This document shows positions 38,114 through 51,640 of a stretch of DNA of 64,000 nt, one piece after another. Source of the DNA: Toxonevra muliebris (lineage: Eukaryota; Arthropoda; Insecta; Diptera; Pallopteridae). Position 1 is the stretch's first letter; each line of letters opens with the position of its first letter. The stretch spans positions 9,700,204 to 9,764,203 of the forward strand of contig OY829328.1 of the NCBI GenBank assembly GCA_963691655.1, given 5' to 3'. Made by a program: the position numbers and the translations under genes. The notes under the pieces were generated by a model, which saw nothing but the letters and a program-made list of their open reading frames with translations, ran no database searches and had not been told where the DNA came from.

Positions 38114-38375
38114 TGCTGCTTTCCTTTGTGCCGTCGTCCTGCGTCCTGATTATTATTATTTTTTTTTGTTTGTGTGGCGTTTTTGAAACTTTTTTTTTTG
38201 CTGTTATTATATTTCTTTAGATTTTGTTTCTTTTTTTTTCTCTACTCTGTAAACTTTCGCTTCGTTGCTACCTTTTAAAAAAATATTAGCTGCAAGTTGC
38301 TGCTGCTGCTGTTGTTGTATCTATATGTATACAGCTTGTTGTTTATTTGATTGAGGTCGCGGTACTGATATAAGT
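38114..38375 (-). other. 5' untranslated part of the first coding exon
   Basis: Immediately upstream of the ATG lies T-rich sequence and a CTG/CAG-type trinucleotide run (about 38299-38320). On the minus strand a good acceptor, TTTTTGTTTTACAG, ends at 38376. The transcribed exon therefore probably begins at 38375, and a non-coding first exon with the promoter lies further right. I could not identify that exon or a convincing core promoter. Confidence 0.45.
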
Positions 38376-39188
38376 CTGTAAAACAAAAACAAAAATAAAA
38401 GCAACGAAATTAATTAATGTGTTGTTTCATACTCGTATCAGAAAAATAAGTGGATGGATGTTGTCAAGTATGCATAAGATTCTTATAGGAGCCAAAGTGG
38501 ACAGAACTTCGGTTGGCATAGCATGCCATAGCCAATTTTCTCAAAGTTCTAAGGTATATAAACACGTTGAGCTTGAGCTGTTTTGATTGACATTTTTTCC
38601 ATCTAATAACAAAGTAGCCTTCAGCGCAAACGACAATATACTTAAGCCGTAAATTGTTTATTTAATTTGTAAATAAAAAATGAGGCATAATAATAAGTTT
38701 CTGGTGACTTAACAACAGAAAACCAAACAAAAAAACAAACAACGCATATTCGAATTAAGTCAACATAATGTTTATGAGATTTGGAAATATTTGGTGAAAT
38801 TATTAAATTAATTTAAAAGTGAAAAAGAATCTTAAACTTAAAGAAGCACATGACGCGCTAGTTATCCAACGCTTTCACTTTGAAACGAAACTTTCTGTCC
38901 AAAATTACTTAGTAGAATATGTAACCAACCTATGCCTTAAACTTAGACTAAAATATTTATTTGCATTTATATGTGCGACCAACAATTTTCGCAAAATTTC
39001 TGCAGAATTTCAACTTGCATCATGCATATGTAATTTGAAGTTTTCTTAGCTTAGCCTGCTGCCTGTGACTGCCACTTTGTATCGCCGCTTATATCGTAAT
39101 TATGCTAATAATCCTGTACGCCGCATACACTTACTCTACACTGGTTTTCATAATTACACCTAATTGCCTTCATCATTGCCTTGAAACT

Positions 39189-39225
<37 letters not shown>

Positions 39226-42200
39226 ATATGCAAGTAACACCTAAGGATTTAAGTTTAAGATAATGCGGCCGCTGCTTCTTCAGTGCGCTCTACTTTTGTT
39301 TCGTTATGTGTGCTCACGCAAAAACTTTTCAAAGTTTTACACAAAGCGAAAAATTTAAATTGGCTTGTTAGTAGTTAATGATTTTAAAATTGTAGTGGTA
39401 TTTACTTGAGCCTAGGTAATTCAGTTGACCGTAATTGAAAACCTGCTGGAAAAAAATGTATATTTTGACGTTCTGACTTTCTTGATTTAGTGAGAATACA
39501 AACGACGGTCTATTCACTATAGTTATTGATAGTCAAGCAAGTTAATAGAATTATTTAAGAGAGAGTCTCTGGAACTGAGCAGCAGGTAATAATAATATAG
39601 AGATAACTAGTGGAGTCGCACACAAAAATTGGTTCAACAATTCAATTTAATGTTCACTTTAATACGTTCATATATAAGCTCCAAATTACTGTAGCCAACA
39701 AGGCCCTATTATGATATTCTTTGAGGATACAAATTACTTTATAGTTCTTTTCTAAGGTTATATGCTATTGTGGGGTAAAACTTCTCAAGTACCGAAGTTG
39801 AGTATTCATTAGAACTTCATAGTGGCAGTGATAGGATATGCCCTGTTGATTTTTCTTCCTTGCTAGGCATTCGATGCTTATTGTATTGTACTCGAGTCAA
39901 AGTGGATAAGTGTTTGTTGATCCTACAACAGATTGTGTACAATTCTGTAATATTACAGTTTTTTTTGGAATTGTTACTACTCGCATTGTTAATGTAGAGC
40001 TTGGTTCGTTTGTTTCAAATTTTTTCCTCGTATTGAGCGCTCTGAAATTCAGAAAACGGAGTTGTGTAGAAAGAGCATGGGTAGCTTAAAACTTGAGCAG
40101 TTTCGTTTCTCAAATATGGTTTCAACTCGTGAAAGTTTGTACATTGCAAAATGTATTCCTATTAGTGGAAACAAAAATATTTTTCTCTGTTTTTTTATAA
40201 AAAGTATAGATTTTGTAAAAATTATCTAAAAGGAATTTAGAAAAAAAAAAATGTTTACATATAGGTAAAGTTAATTATTCCACAGTGCTCTGTTATAAAA
40301 CTTTTTTAACGTGCTGTGTTTATGTTTTAGAATTAATATGCTAAAAAATAAATGCTAATAACTACAGTGTGTGGCCAAAAAGACGAGGCGCTATGGTGCA
40401 CACTGGAACGAGTAGAACAATTTGGCTTGCCAAAAATTTTCAAATTTTCGGAGAGTTTTGTAAAAATTTTATCATTTTTTATGAAAGCCGTCAGCCATTT
40501 TTGTTTTTCAATTTTAATTTCACATACGTTATCACAGACCTTGAAAACCCTCCCATAGAAAATTAGTCCGCCATTTTGATTTTGCAAAACTTTAACCTCA
40601 AAACTCGTAATCAGCGGACGCAAGAACCATTCTAGTCAGAGTTTTATGCCAATCTGATGGCTTTTCGACAAACATATCCTCCATTTTGTTGCCGACATTT
40701 TTTTTTTATTAATCCGAAATTCGTAAAAAATGTCCTCCGTCATTTTGGTTTTTGAAATTTGATTCTAAATTCGGAATTAGCGACCCCTCAAACTACCCTA
40801 CTTGAAGTTTCCATATTTTAGCCGTCGTTTTAAGATTTGAGACCACTTCGCAGCGTTGATAAATGTTTGGCATGAAGGTTTTGGCTTGTATGCAACAAGG
40901 AGATCTCCTCCAATATTGTAACATATAATTGTAAAGTGATTTTTAATTCAGCTGCATGGAGTTCCATAGCAAATCGCAGATAGATTGTGGTGCAATGAAG
41001 GCTCAGAATAAATATTTCTAGCTGTTTCATAGCCATAATCTTGGTTGATTAGACGCTGTAGGTAGTCCTAAACCGGTTTGGGAGGTAGTTTTGCAAGCAG
41101 CAAGTGCCAGAAGAGCCTCTCTGCTCGGTCGATACAAATCTTTTTTCATACTCCCCAAAACAGAATTGAATGCCATATACCTCGGATTGGAAAACTGAGT
41201 TCTTAGTGTCAAATATCTGCAAAGAGAAATTATTGGTTTGCAGTTAACCAACCCATTCGTTTTTCTTGAAGCCATCTACATATCGTGCAAGATAGTCACC
41301 TGCAAATTTGGGTCTTAGATGTTCCTACTTTTTCCCATCAAGGAATCAGACATTAAAATAGTCAAAGAAATGGTATCTTGGGGTACATTTGTCGGTAGTA
41401 ACAGTACTTAAGTTTTCATCACTATTGGATTTTTGGGTTAAATAATTTACACACTGTTCTTTTTTGTTCAGAAACGAATTTAGTAAGAAGTTATTCTCTG
41501 ATTTTATGAACAAAACTGATGCTATAAATTTATTAATAAATTTTATAAATTCCATAACCAAAATCAATAATTCATTCCTTTAAAAGAAATTTGTTGAATG
41601 GTGTTCATCATCGCTAAGAAATTGTTTATTAAACAATTCAATAAACAATTTTCTTTATGTAGCAAGAAAGGAGTACATAGTCATAGACATAAACATAAAT
41701 GTCGAAATTTAATATTGAAACTTAAGAAGCTGCTAATAGTAGAGTGCCCAATCGTACTTTTTTGAAGAGAACATGTTTTTTTTCTGGATATCTTTTTTGG
41801 TGTCCTCTTTTATTTTTTAATTTTAATGTCAATAGAACTGTGTTCTTGCATAAAAGTGCTAAACATTTTAAAGAACAAAAACCGAAAATGAAGAGACAAG
41901 AAAGGAAGGAACCGCAATTGGTCTCCTAGTGGAAATGACCAATCAGATAAAACACCTTTAGAACAATAATAACATTGAAATTTTAGCAATTGGGATACTT
42001 TAGACCACAGCAGTCGAATTCTGATTCCACGTCAAAAATACTTACTTTTGTACTTAGATGTTCACCATCCACAAATTCGGTTTTAAAAAAACTTTTTTTT
42101 TCGAAAACCTAGAATTTTTTCGTTCACGGCTTTCTTACTTTTGTTCTCTTTTCCTTTGTCCAAACCTTGGTAAGCCTATACCAACAGCATCAAGTTAAGT

Positions 42201-44521
42201 AAGTTATCCTTGTTCTAGGATACCCCTACTAACTTCATTGCTCGAGGAAAAATGAAATAATTTTTCACTGGATATTATTGCCCGGAAAATAATTATGTAA
42301 TAAATTTGCATTGTATTCTTTTAGTAGATACGAATAGTACCGGGAAAAAACAAGGAAGAGCTCAAAACCAAAAAATAATATAAATAATAATTGTTATTGC
42401 TTTGCTACCTCGAATGTTACACACGCCTTGCGGTGCCCATTTAAGTTCATAATTTATAACTAAAAACAGAAACTACTACGCACCAAACAACAAAAATGAA
42501 GAAGAGGCTGAAGAAAGATACCCAAAGTAGAAGGCAAAAATAGTCTAGCATATTTTTGTTATTTTTTGTTTTTTTTTTTGGTTACCGCAAATCTCATGTC
42601 GAAAACATAGTAACAGAAAAAGGACTTGGGAAAACTCATTGAAACATCATTTTATTAGCATAGAGAATCCCTTTGGAGTGTGTACGAGAGTACGAATATC
42701 TTTTTGTGTATGTGTGTGTGTATTGTGTGTATGTTTGTTTACTTTGGGTATTAAATGCAAAACAATATGTTAATATTGGCACTGGGATTCAAATCTAAAA
42801 TACCACAATGACAGTTGAAAGCCGTTGCTGTCAAAAATATTTGTTTCTTCTTCTTTTCCCCTTTTCTTCTATTCCTTTTCCTATATTTTTGATATATACT
42901 TTTGTAATAGTTATTGGTATTGTTATTGTTTGTTGGTGTGTTGCTGTTGTTGATGGCATTTATGTAATATTTTTTGTTTTTCGGTGTACGTGTAAATCGT
43001 TTATTGTGTAAATACAGTGACAATATGCGAATTGGTCTCAAAATATTAAAAGTTCAATAAAGTAGAAAAAGGGTTTCTCTGGAGAGAAAATCTTTGAATA
43101 TGTATTTCATTTGAAAGTGAAGGAATATATGCGATACTTTGTTGAACTAATATCATTAGAGCACATAAATATTTATACATAGACATAGGCATGTGTCTAT
43201 GATATGATATTACATTTCTATGAACATACTCGTTTATGAAATTGTATTTTAATTTGATTTCAAGAGGTTCTAGCTCGTAATATCTATACACTCAGAGAAA
43301 CTAAGTAAACTAAAATGCCATATGAACATTTTTGATTTAACATTGTTTATTGACATTCAGATGTGTTTTTAATACTCAAACGATGTGATACAGAAACAAA
43401 TTTGAGACGGCTTTACGTTCGAATCAATTGATGGCATTCTAGTTCTTGCAGGTTTGTAATAAAAAAAAAATTTTATAAACTCGATATTTATATATTGAGT
43501 GCTTCATTTGGTACCGCATGATTTTCAAATGCATATGGCATTCCCAAAATCACAGAAACCTTTTTAAAGGACCCCTGTAAAGAATTGTTACAAATCTTTA
43601 TGCTAAATGACAGCACAATTTTCTGGTTTTGTTTTGCTACTGCAATCAAACCACAATAATCTTGACAATTGATTTGCAACGACAAATTACAAGTGTCAAC
43701 GGGTGATTTCTGAATTTTTTATGGTAATAACTATGATGACAAGGCAGACGTAAACTTTCACACACAGACACACACACTCAAAGTCAAATATAAATTAAGA
43801 CAATATTGACACTACAACAAGGGAACGATAGCAAGGTACAAATAGGAGGATAAAAATGTATACACTCTCATACATACATATGAATATACACCAATATAAG
43901 CATACACCCACTTATCCATGCATATGTATGCATGTAGTTATTACAAATAAACAATTAATGGAATTGACAGGCAAAATAAATCAAATAACTGAATGTATTT
44001 TACACAAGTGACATTACAAAATAGTTGCAGAAGAAGGGTAGAAGAAATGTTAAATGAGCAGGGTAAAAGAAAAAGGTAAAAATTGCTAACAACAACAACA
44101 ATCACAGATTATATGCAAATCCAAAAACAGTTGACAATTGATATGTTAAGTTCAGCTATGTGGGAATACTCATAGCCAAAAAACGCGCAGACGACAGTTT
44201 GCCCAAAAGGAGGAAAAATAAAGAAATAAAACATAAAGTAACAAGAACAAATTATTCCGTAAAACAAATAAATGAATAAATAACAGAAAATATATGTATT
44301 GACAACAGAAAATCCCTCCACAAAATATAATAAATAAAAGAAATAACCACAACTGCTGTGCAAAAAAAAAAATATGTTGTATTTTTGACTAATTCTTGAT
44401 TTAAATTTTTATAGTATTTTTAGACTTTGTGGTCAAATATTAAAATTAGTATCACAGTGTTGCGCGTCTATTTTAAACATAATGTATAGGTAGTGCTTTG
44501 TATGAAGTGTTTAAATTTATT
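38376..44521. other. Upstream region or 5' intron, mostly unrecognised
   Basis: An (AT)/(GT) microsatellite lies at about 39190-39224. Near 40540-40800 there is an interspersed-repeat-like stretch with ATTTTGGTTTTTGAAATTTG, related to the 2600-2765 repeat. GTGTGTGGCCAAAAAGAC at about 40366 resembles a Tc1-type terminus without a partner. Minus-strand frames at 40830-41275 look moderately complex but are not recognised. I found no exon here. Confidence 0.4.
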
Positions 44522-44523
44522 TA

Positions 44524-45695
44524 CAGTAATTTCAACAAGAGCGTGTTTGGCTTAATTGTACGAGCAACTTTAAGTATCAAGTTGAACTTTATTTTCAACA
44601 TTCAATATTTCATTGCAAATGGCGCTGTACAACCTTTCAAACAATCGCAATCGTTGTTTAAGAAATTTTTCAAACAGCACTCTGTGTATGCAAAACGTTT
44701 TTAAGCTGCCATTCTTTGCTCATATCTAAAGAAATCCAAAATTTCCTAGGAAGGTGCTGCAAATATCTTGAGAAGTTGAAGGCATTCGTTAAGAAATGGA
44801 ACTAACTTTTTTTAAGACACCAGAATGTTTACGACTTACTAAATCATTGTGCTTCTAGAGGAACATCACAGCAGCAGGATTCGGTGATAGCATGAGTTTT
44901 TGAAGCAAATTTTACCATTACACTTGAATCAACCCAACAAAAACTAGCGCTGAAGGTCACTAATATATCCCTTAGCATAATCTAAAGTCATTTACGTGAA
45001 TTCCAAATTGAATTCTGAGCTACCATAAGCAAACTCTTACTGACGGCAAAACAAACAAAAAAATGGCAAGATTGGGCTGTCGAACATATGGAGAATGATA
45101 GGAGCGATGTGGTATTTACAGATGAATCTTTTTTTTGGACGGCAGGTAAAATGGTTCTGAGATTAGTTAAGCATCCAGGATAAGCTTATGTTTGGGGATG
45201 CTTTTGAAAACAGAATTTCGACAGGATAATCATATTTACGAGAAATTTGGATATCCAGCATATACTCTTATCTTCTGCCAATGCGAAAATAAATCGAAAT
45301 TGAGTACTTTAAGAGGGCAGGACCCTTAACATCAAAGTCGCTTTTGCAGTAAGTGAAAAGATCGAATTTTGGGCTTCACTCTCAATCTTCAGATGCTAAC
45401 CACATTGAAAATTTTTTAGCAATTATTAAGCTTTAGATGAGTAGAAAAAGTGCTAAGAGCATTGCCCATTGAAACGACAGATTAAGTCAAAATGGCGGTG
45501 TTTGCCGCTATCGTACGCCGTAAAGCTAGAGATAATATGACCTCGCGTTACCACGAAATTACTCAAAATTTCGGTAACTGGACAGTATATTGATATGTTA
45601 GCGCATTGGACAAAGACATGTAATGTGGAATTTTTTTTTTTGATTGGGACATTTTTGAAGGACTTAGGCCGTACACGCTCTTGTTGAAAAGACTG
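44524..45695 (+). mobile_element. Degenerate full-length Tc1-like transposon
   Basis: The inverted ends are CAGTAATTTCAACAAGAGCG and, mirrored, CAGTCTTTTCAACAAGAGCG, both followed by TGT(T/A)(T/C)GGC and flanked by TA (44522-44523, 45696-45697). Inside, on the plus strand, decayed transposase reads TAKQTKKWQDWAVEHMEN then VVFTDESFFW (the second catalytic Asp region), and later SQSSDANHIENFLAIIK (the SPDxNPIENxW block with the last catalytic Glu). Several stops and frameshifts make it a dead copy, 1172 bp. Confidence 0.88.
45050..45460 (+). pseudogene. Tc1-like transposase pseudogene
   Basis: The readable blocks are LLTAKQTKKWQDWAVEHM (about 45030-45090), FTDESFFWTAGKMV (about 45116-45156) and HSQSSDANHIENFLAIIKL (about 45380-45440), separated by frame changes. 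The enzyme would normally excise and insert the element at TA. The DNA-binding N-terminal half is barely readable. Confidence 0.75.
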
Positions 45696-45697
45696 TA

Positions 45698-48600
45698 ATT
45701 TAAAATATCTTCATAGCGTCCCTGATGTAGTGGTGTATCATAATAGGTACTTGAGTGAGTCATTGATTGGTGCCCATAGGATTGCCATAACCCAGAGTGA
45801 TTGTGTGTTCATATATTAGTAAAAAATTACTACAAACAATATAAATAATTTTGGAATGGAATGAGAAGACGATGATGTTAAGATTACGGATAGCAATGAA
45901 ATATCGGCATCAATATTTCTTTCAGTGAAAGTTTCTCTGTAAATTTAGTATCAGGTCCGGCAGATAATGTGGGAATAGTGAAGATACACGAGATATTCTG
46001 ATTGGGTAAAATATCCAGTGAGAGTGTGTTGAACAAAGAACTGCAGAAGTCGAATCTATGTGCTATCAAATCGCATGAAAAGATAGAAGCAAAGCAAAAT
46101 TCCAAAATGCCACGATCAACTATACACCCGGGTCGAATATGGCCTACTGGAACTGTTAATTGTGTTTGCGACCAACAGTCAAGGAGCTAGGCTAGTAATA
46201 ATGGGCAAGTATAATGGACTTAGTTAAAGTCACATAATGTCTAACTCAGCAGGTTTGATGGATATACAGAGCAGTGTATAATAAACTTATTTATAATCAA
46301 AGTGTAAGCTTAAATTGACGCTTGAATATTCACGCTCCAACCATTAAAACAGCTAACTAACTCTGAGCAATCTGAATCTCAAATGATTTTTTTGCCGGCC
46401 TTCAGTACTACTTCATATGATGGCACTATGGTCCCAAACCTTTGATTTATTACGCAAAAATGGTTTGGCGAAAAAAGATGTTGCCATTTTTGAGGTAAAT
46501 TAATTATACTTCAAAATTTAATATTGTTAAACTAAGATTGTTTTCAAAAAATATTTATAAAAATTGAGGAAGCTTAAAAAAATTTTTCAGCACTTCTTTC
46601 TCTCTCGTTTGTAGGTCAAAAACTTTTAGTGTAATTTATTCCAAGCATATTAAAAAAACTTAAGCCCTACTATTTGGTGGTCTGCGTTTTACTTCGATTT
46701 TTATAGAAGTACCCGAACTACGAAACGAACATTTACTTATATGAAAAATGGGCAAGTAAAAAGAGAAAGAGAAGAAAGTTTTTATTGATGGTCTAGGTCT
46801 AACATATGGTGGTAACAATATATATGTATATGAGTGTAAAATTACATGCCCATCTTTATAATATATACTATCTTGTACCCTTTTTGGGGTTTTACTTGAA
46901 TGGTAGGTAAGCGTGACAACAGCCCAATCGTGAACATTTTTGACGAAATGACATACATCGAGTCCAAGTACAACGAGCTAAATTTCAGAGTTTTGGTTAC
47001 CGAAAAGTGGATTTGGTCCCACAGTGAATGGGCAAAATTTTAATGTCAAATTTTCATTGAGGCTGATAATTTCCAATTAAATACGTTCATATTTTCTTAG
47101 AGAACACTATAGAAATTTCATAAACAAGGATGAGGAATAATATGAAAATAAACTTCTGCATTTTTCTTTCTTTATACAGGACTCGCTTTTTCGGTTGAAG
47201 GTTTCTACTTTCTTCAATGTTCTGATGGCCCAACAAATTTTGTAAATATTTTCAACATAATTGACTCCAACTTTAATTAGTTTTATTGGAAGCAGTATTT
47301 TTTAAGCTTATAACAGATCATGGAGAGCTTAGACTGAGCTTTTCGCATCCATTCTTGTTGTGTGAGTTATATTTTTACACGAATGGAAGGGACTTACAAT
47401 TTTAAGCCGAATTCTAACTACGAAGTAAAAAGGTTTTTTAAGGTAATTTTTGCTTTTGGAGGACTGCCATGGCCAGCTAAAAGGTGATGTCGTGGAGAAA
47501 GATTTGTATTCCTTATTTCTAATTTTTGGCCGTGTTGATTATTGAACGCGGGCACGCTGGGTAGCAGTCTAGCACACTACACTACGGTGCCCACTTTTAA
47601 TAGAAACGCGATGATCTCAATTGATATAAGTTGTATATTTCTAAAGAGGCAGCCCATGCATATATTTTCACATTTTTTTTTAGCAAAATATGATATCAGT
47701 TATCAATGTATTAATTATAATATCAAGTATATTGTTTATATAAAACAAAAAAGAAAAAAAAAGAAGAAGCTACACCGCAGGAAGCTTAAGGGATTATAGG
47801 AAATCCTTTTTAAATCCGATACAACATAACAACAAACAATTCGAACAACATACGTGGCTATGGTTGAAAGTTACAAAATATTCTTCTTCTATTTTTTTTT
47901 TTCGTTGTCGTCTATTCGTAAGGATGCAGTGGTAGCGTAGCAGTCAGCAGGGGAATATTTACTAAATGTTTCGACGCCTGATGAAAGAGGAAGAATCTAA
48001 GAATAAAACATTTGATAATGTCACGTACTTTATTTTACGGAAATAAATGGCAATGTTAACGGTGTTGGTGTGATCAAATGAAAAGTGCCCAGTTAAACTT
48101 TGTCGTACATGTATGGGTGTATGTGTAGTTTCTCTAAAGGCATAAACTTTGTATGTATCTGTGTGTGGGTGTAGAAAAAAAAAGAAAAGAAAAGATTTGG
48201 TAGTTGTGTGAGTATAAAAAGTACAAATATTATGTGAAAAAGATTATGATAACTTTTTCTAAAAATAAAACATCAAGGATTTTAATTGTTTTTTGTGAAA
48301 GAAAATATAAAAAAATTTAGTATAAACGTTTGCTTGTCAATCGCTATGTGCTTTAAACTCATTCACATTTAAAGGGAGTAAATCCCGCCCCTCTCTCAAA
48401 GCCTTGTAAAAAAATTTACATTGAAGCTTAAAATGGACTTAAGCACAATGCTCTGAACTTTGATTCCGATCACTTTTTGTAGCCCTCAATTTGTCGCACA
48501 ATGTTGTTAATAGTAAAACGATATTCTAGAGGAGATTTTGAAAAACCGATTAAGAAAAATGTTTTGTAGCACTACAAAGACAATCTTCGTACCGAATACC

Positions 48601-51330
48601 CAATACCATCAAAGTTTTCAAGATTATAGTATATACATAATTTGCATGGGAGGCACTATCTAGCGGAAACATTTTTATAAGTTCAATGTTTTATTAAACT
48701 CAATTGAATTGAGGAAAAGTCATTAATTTAGACATTGAATCTCTGTTTAGATATTGGTGTGAAAGCAATTTCGAGCAAATCGATAATAAGACGTGTTGTA
48801 GGTCAAGCAGAACATTGGGATGTGGCAATACAACAACAACAAAAAAAAAGTACCACGAAAAGATTATTGTGTTCATAAAACAAAAACCAACATCTTTGGA
48901 AAAAGTAGTTAGGTACATTTATAGATTTAACCGTAATCCTCGTATTAATTATAAGCAATTAATTATTTCCAATAAAAATCACAATATGTAAGTAGTACTT
49001 AGAATTCTCACACTTCTATGCACATGAATGTGACTGACGCGACGCATCGTACTGACTCACTGCTGCTTAAAAATGAACAACGCGTTCGATGATTTAAAAC
49101 AAAAGCAAGCGAGAAAACTTTGAGGAAGGTCATTTGTAAAATGTGTTTTTTTTTTATTTCCAAAAGGCAACAAGAAAATCCAAAAAGAAAACTAAATGTA
49201 AGTATAAGAAATATAGTAAAATAAAAATAGAAGAAAAACAAGAAATAAAAAAAAATAAAATAGAATAAAATCTTAAGAAAAGAAACAAACACAATCGAAT
49301 GGAGATTTAAGTGTAAAAATGTTCCCATGAAAATTTATTCGTTACATGCACAAAAGTTTCACAGTCTCGGTTCTCAGTTCACATTCGATACGAATGTTTG
49401 TGTGTGTGTGTGTGTGGTGTTAGAATGTGTGTCGATACAAAAACATTGTCGGCTTAAAGGATTTTGTTATATATTTTTTTCATTTTTATTTATTTATTTC
49501 TTTATTTTTTTAATTTTTTCCTTGTCGATTTGTTGTATGTATTTTGTGCTCCTTTTTTCTTTGCACTACATTACTCTGTATGTTTGCGGAAGGAAACCGA
49601 ACAGAGTGTTAGCCGACATTTACACCCCACACTGTTTCCGTTTCCGCTTTTACTATGCACTAATACACACACACACACACACACACACGTATACACATAT
49701 TTTTTGCCATCGCTTTCGTCCTTCATGCTGAACAATATCAATGGCGCTCATCTGAGAGCAGAAACTTTATCGGTTCGCTTCGTTTCATTTTCGCCTTTGC
49801 TTTTCTTCTTCTTTTACTATAGCGTTAACGTTAAAATACCCAAGTGTAACCTCAAGATACTCATAAGATGTAATTTTCCTTCTATATTTTCTTTAGCTTT
49901 TCTATTCTTTCAAATTGGCGAAAAGTTTCTTTTACAGCTCACAGCTTGTGAGAATTTGTATGTGTGTGTGTGTGCTTGTGTGCCTTTGTGCTGCTGTCGC
50001 TGCTTTCTGGAAAATGTTCCGGAAGATTTGTTTTGTTCAGTTAAGTTCAGTTTTTCATGATGTTCCATATTGTTTCTTTTTCTGATATTCGTTTTTTCTC
50101 TTCCTAAAATTTTTAGGTACCTAATGCACATTCTGGTAAGAAACAGCCGCAGTTTCTTTCAGTCATTTCTTTCCTTTACAGATTTTACTATATACGAGTA
50201 TATTTTTCTATAAATATTTGTTTCTATATGTATGAATGTGTCTGTCTGTGTGTGTTCGTACATATAAATATTTCCCTCTTTTCTTTTCCTTTCACTAATG
50301 TGAATTTCATTTTCCTCGTTTGATTTTTCAAACACTTTTTCCTTTGCTTTCATTTACTCATTTCATACTCTCAGGCCACTTAAATTTACCGTTATATTCC
50401 AATCACGTTCGTATCTGTTCTGTTGTTTCTTCCAGTTGTTTTTGTTGTTATTTTCTCTTTTGTTAAAGTTCGTGTCTTAAAGTATCTACTTGAAGTCCTG
50501 TCAGTTACCAACTGATTCTTATTCTGCATTTGATGTTACGAGGTGCTTAGATACCCATAGATATCTACCTCTACATATTCATATCCATACACACATACTG
50601 ATTTAAAAGCATATACGCACACATACCTATATACATATACAGTAGTTTTTCTTTCGCTTCTATGCAATTTCGTTTCCAGCATTGTTTTTGATTTTATTGT
50701 TATTTTCTTTTGTTGTCGTTGCAACAACGGCCATAGTTATTGTTTTTCTTCTTGTTGTTGTTCCTTCTGAGCTTTCTTGTTGATTTTATTTTTTGGGTGT
50801 AAATGTTCGCTGCCAAAGTTCACATACTTCACCCATTTATTTTCATATTATACAAAACAAATCTACCGCTTTTTGGCATATTTATGTTATGATAACATCT
50901 CAAAGATCAGTGCGCCATGACACATTATGGCACAGTGGAACAAGTTTGATAAAACTTGTACTTCTATGTAATGTATATTAATCTCTGGAGGGGTATTTGG
51001 CATAGCATCATATCTAATGCAGCATCTCGCAAGATTAAATTAACAACAAAATATTCAAAAACAAAGTAAAGATTCCGTTTCAGAAAAAATTTAAATTTGT
51101 TTTACTTTAGAGAAACGAGAATTGCCATATGAGCAGAGGCGGATTTGGAATTCAGGTTTAGTAAGGGGGAATTTTCTAAACTATACATAGGTTGTAAGAA
51201 CATAACTAGACCAAAAATCAGATCTATTCCAAAAACCAATCTAAAATTTTGATCAAAATTCACATTAAAATTCTGACCAAAATTTAGACACAGTTTTATA
51301 GCAAAACTTGTACCAAACAAGATTTTATAC
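45698..51330. other. Upstream region, mostly unrecognised
   Basis: No gene is identified. A (TG)n tract is at about 49399-49417 and a (CA)n tract at about 49665-49688. The long open frames at 49327-50060 are T-rich and microsatellite products. A short coding-like stretch at about 46910-47041 (plus strand, IVNIFDEMTYIESKYNELNF) is not recognised. A possible decayed tRNA-type repeat lies near 47925-47985. T-rich, low-complexity DNA fills 49120-50780. Confidence 0.4.
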
Positions 51331-51359
51331 TCAAAATCGGTCACTGGGGATGGACTAAT

Positions 51360-51640
51360 ATTTTGGTGTAAGCAATAGGAGACCCAATTTGGTATAACTC
51401 TGTTGCATAAACCGGTCTGGATCTCACTAATGGTTTGTTAGCCCATGGAAAAGTGGTGTCTATGGCAGAACACGAGAAGAAGAATGACAGTGCTGCCGCC
51501 TGTGACGTCAGAGCAGCTAGCTGTAAAAAAACTGAAAAGCAGCAGTATGATATCGGGGAAGAATACAAATATGAAGTATTACGATCTCTTTTCACAAATC
51601 AATATATTGAAGGTAGCAGTTTTTTCCATCGTCTTTTGTG
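51360..51640. other. Unassigned open-frame cluster
   Basis: Overlapping frames on both strands have balanced composition (plus: MAEHEKKNDSAAACDVRAAS; minus: PWANKPLVRSRPVYATELYQ). This could be an exon or an old element, but I cannot assign either strand or a family, and no splice pair is evident. Confidence 0.2.

Noticed and set aside
40366..40383. Tc1-like terminus GTGTGTGGCCAAAAAGAC
   Set aside because: No mirrored partner or TA-bounded element was found within 2 kb.
47925..47985. tRNA-like stretch (GTGGTAGCGTAGCAGTC, then TTTCGACGCC)
   Set aside because: A- and B-box-like words are present but no acceptor or anticodon stem can be formed; too weak to list as an RNA gene.
49327..50060. 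134- and 198-codon plus-strand frames
   Set aside because: They are Phe/Leu-rich readings of T-runs and a (CA)n microsatellite, with no domain and no codon pattern.
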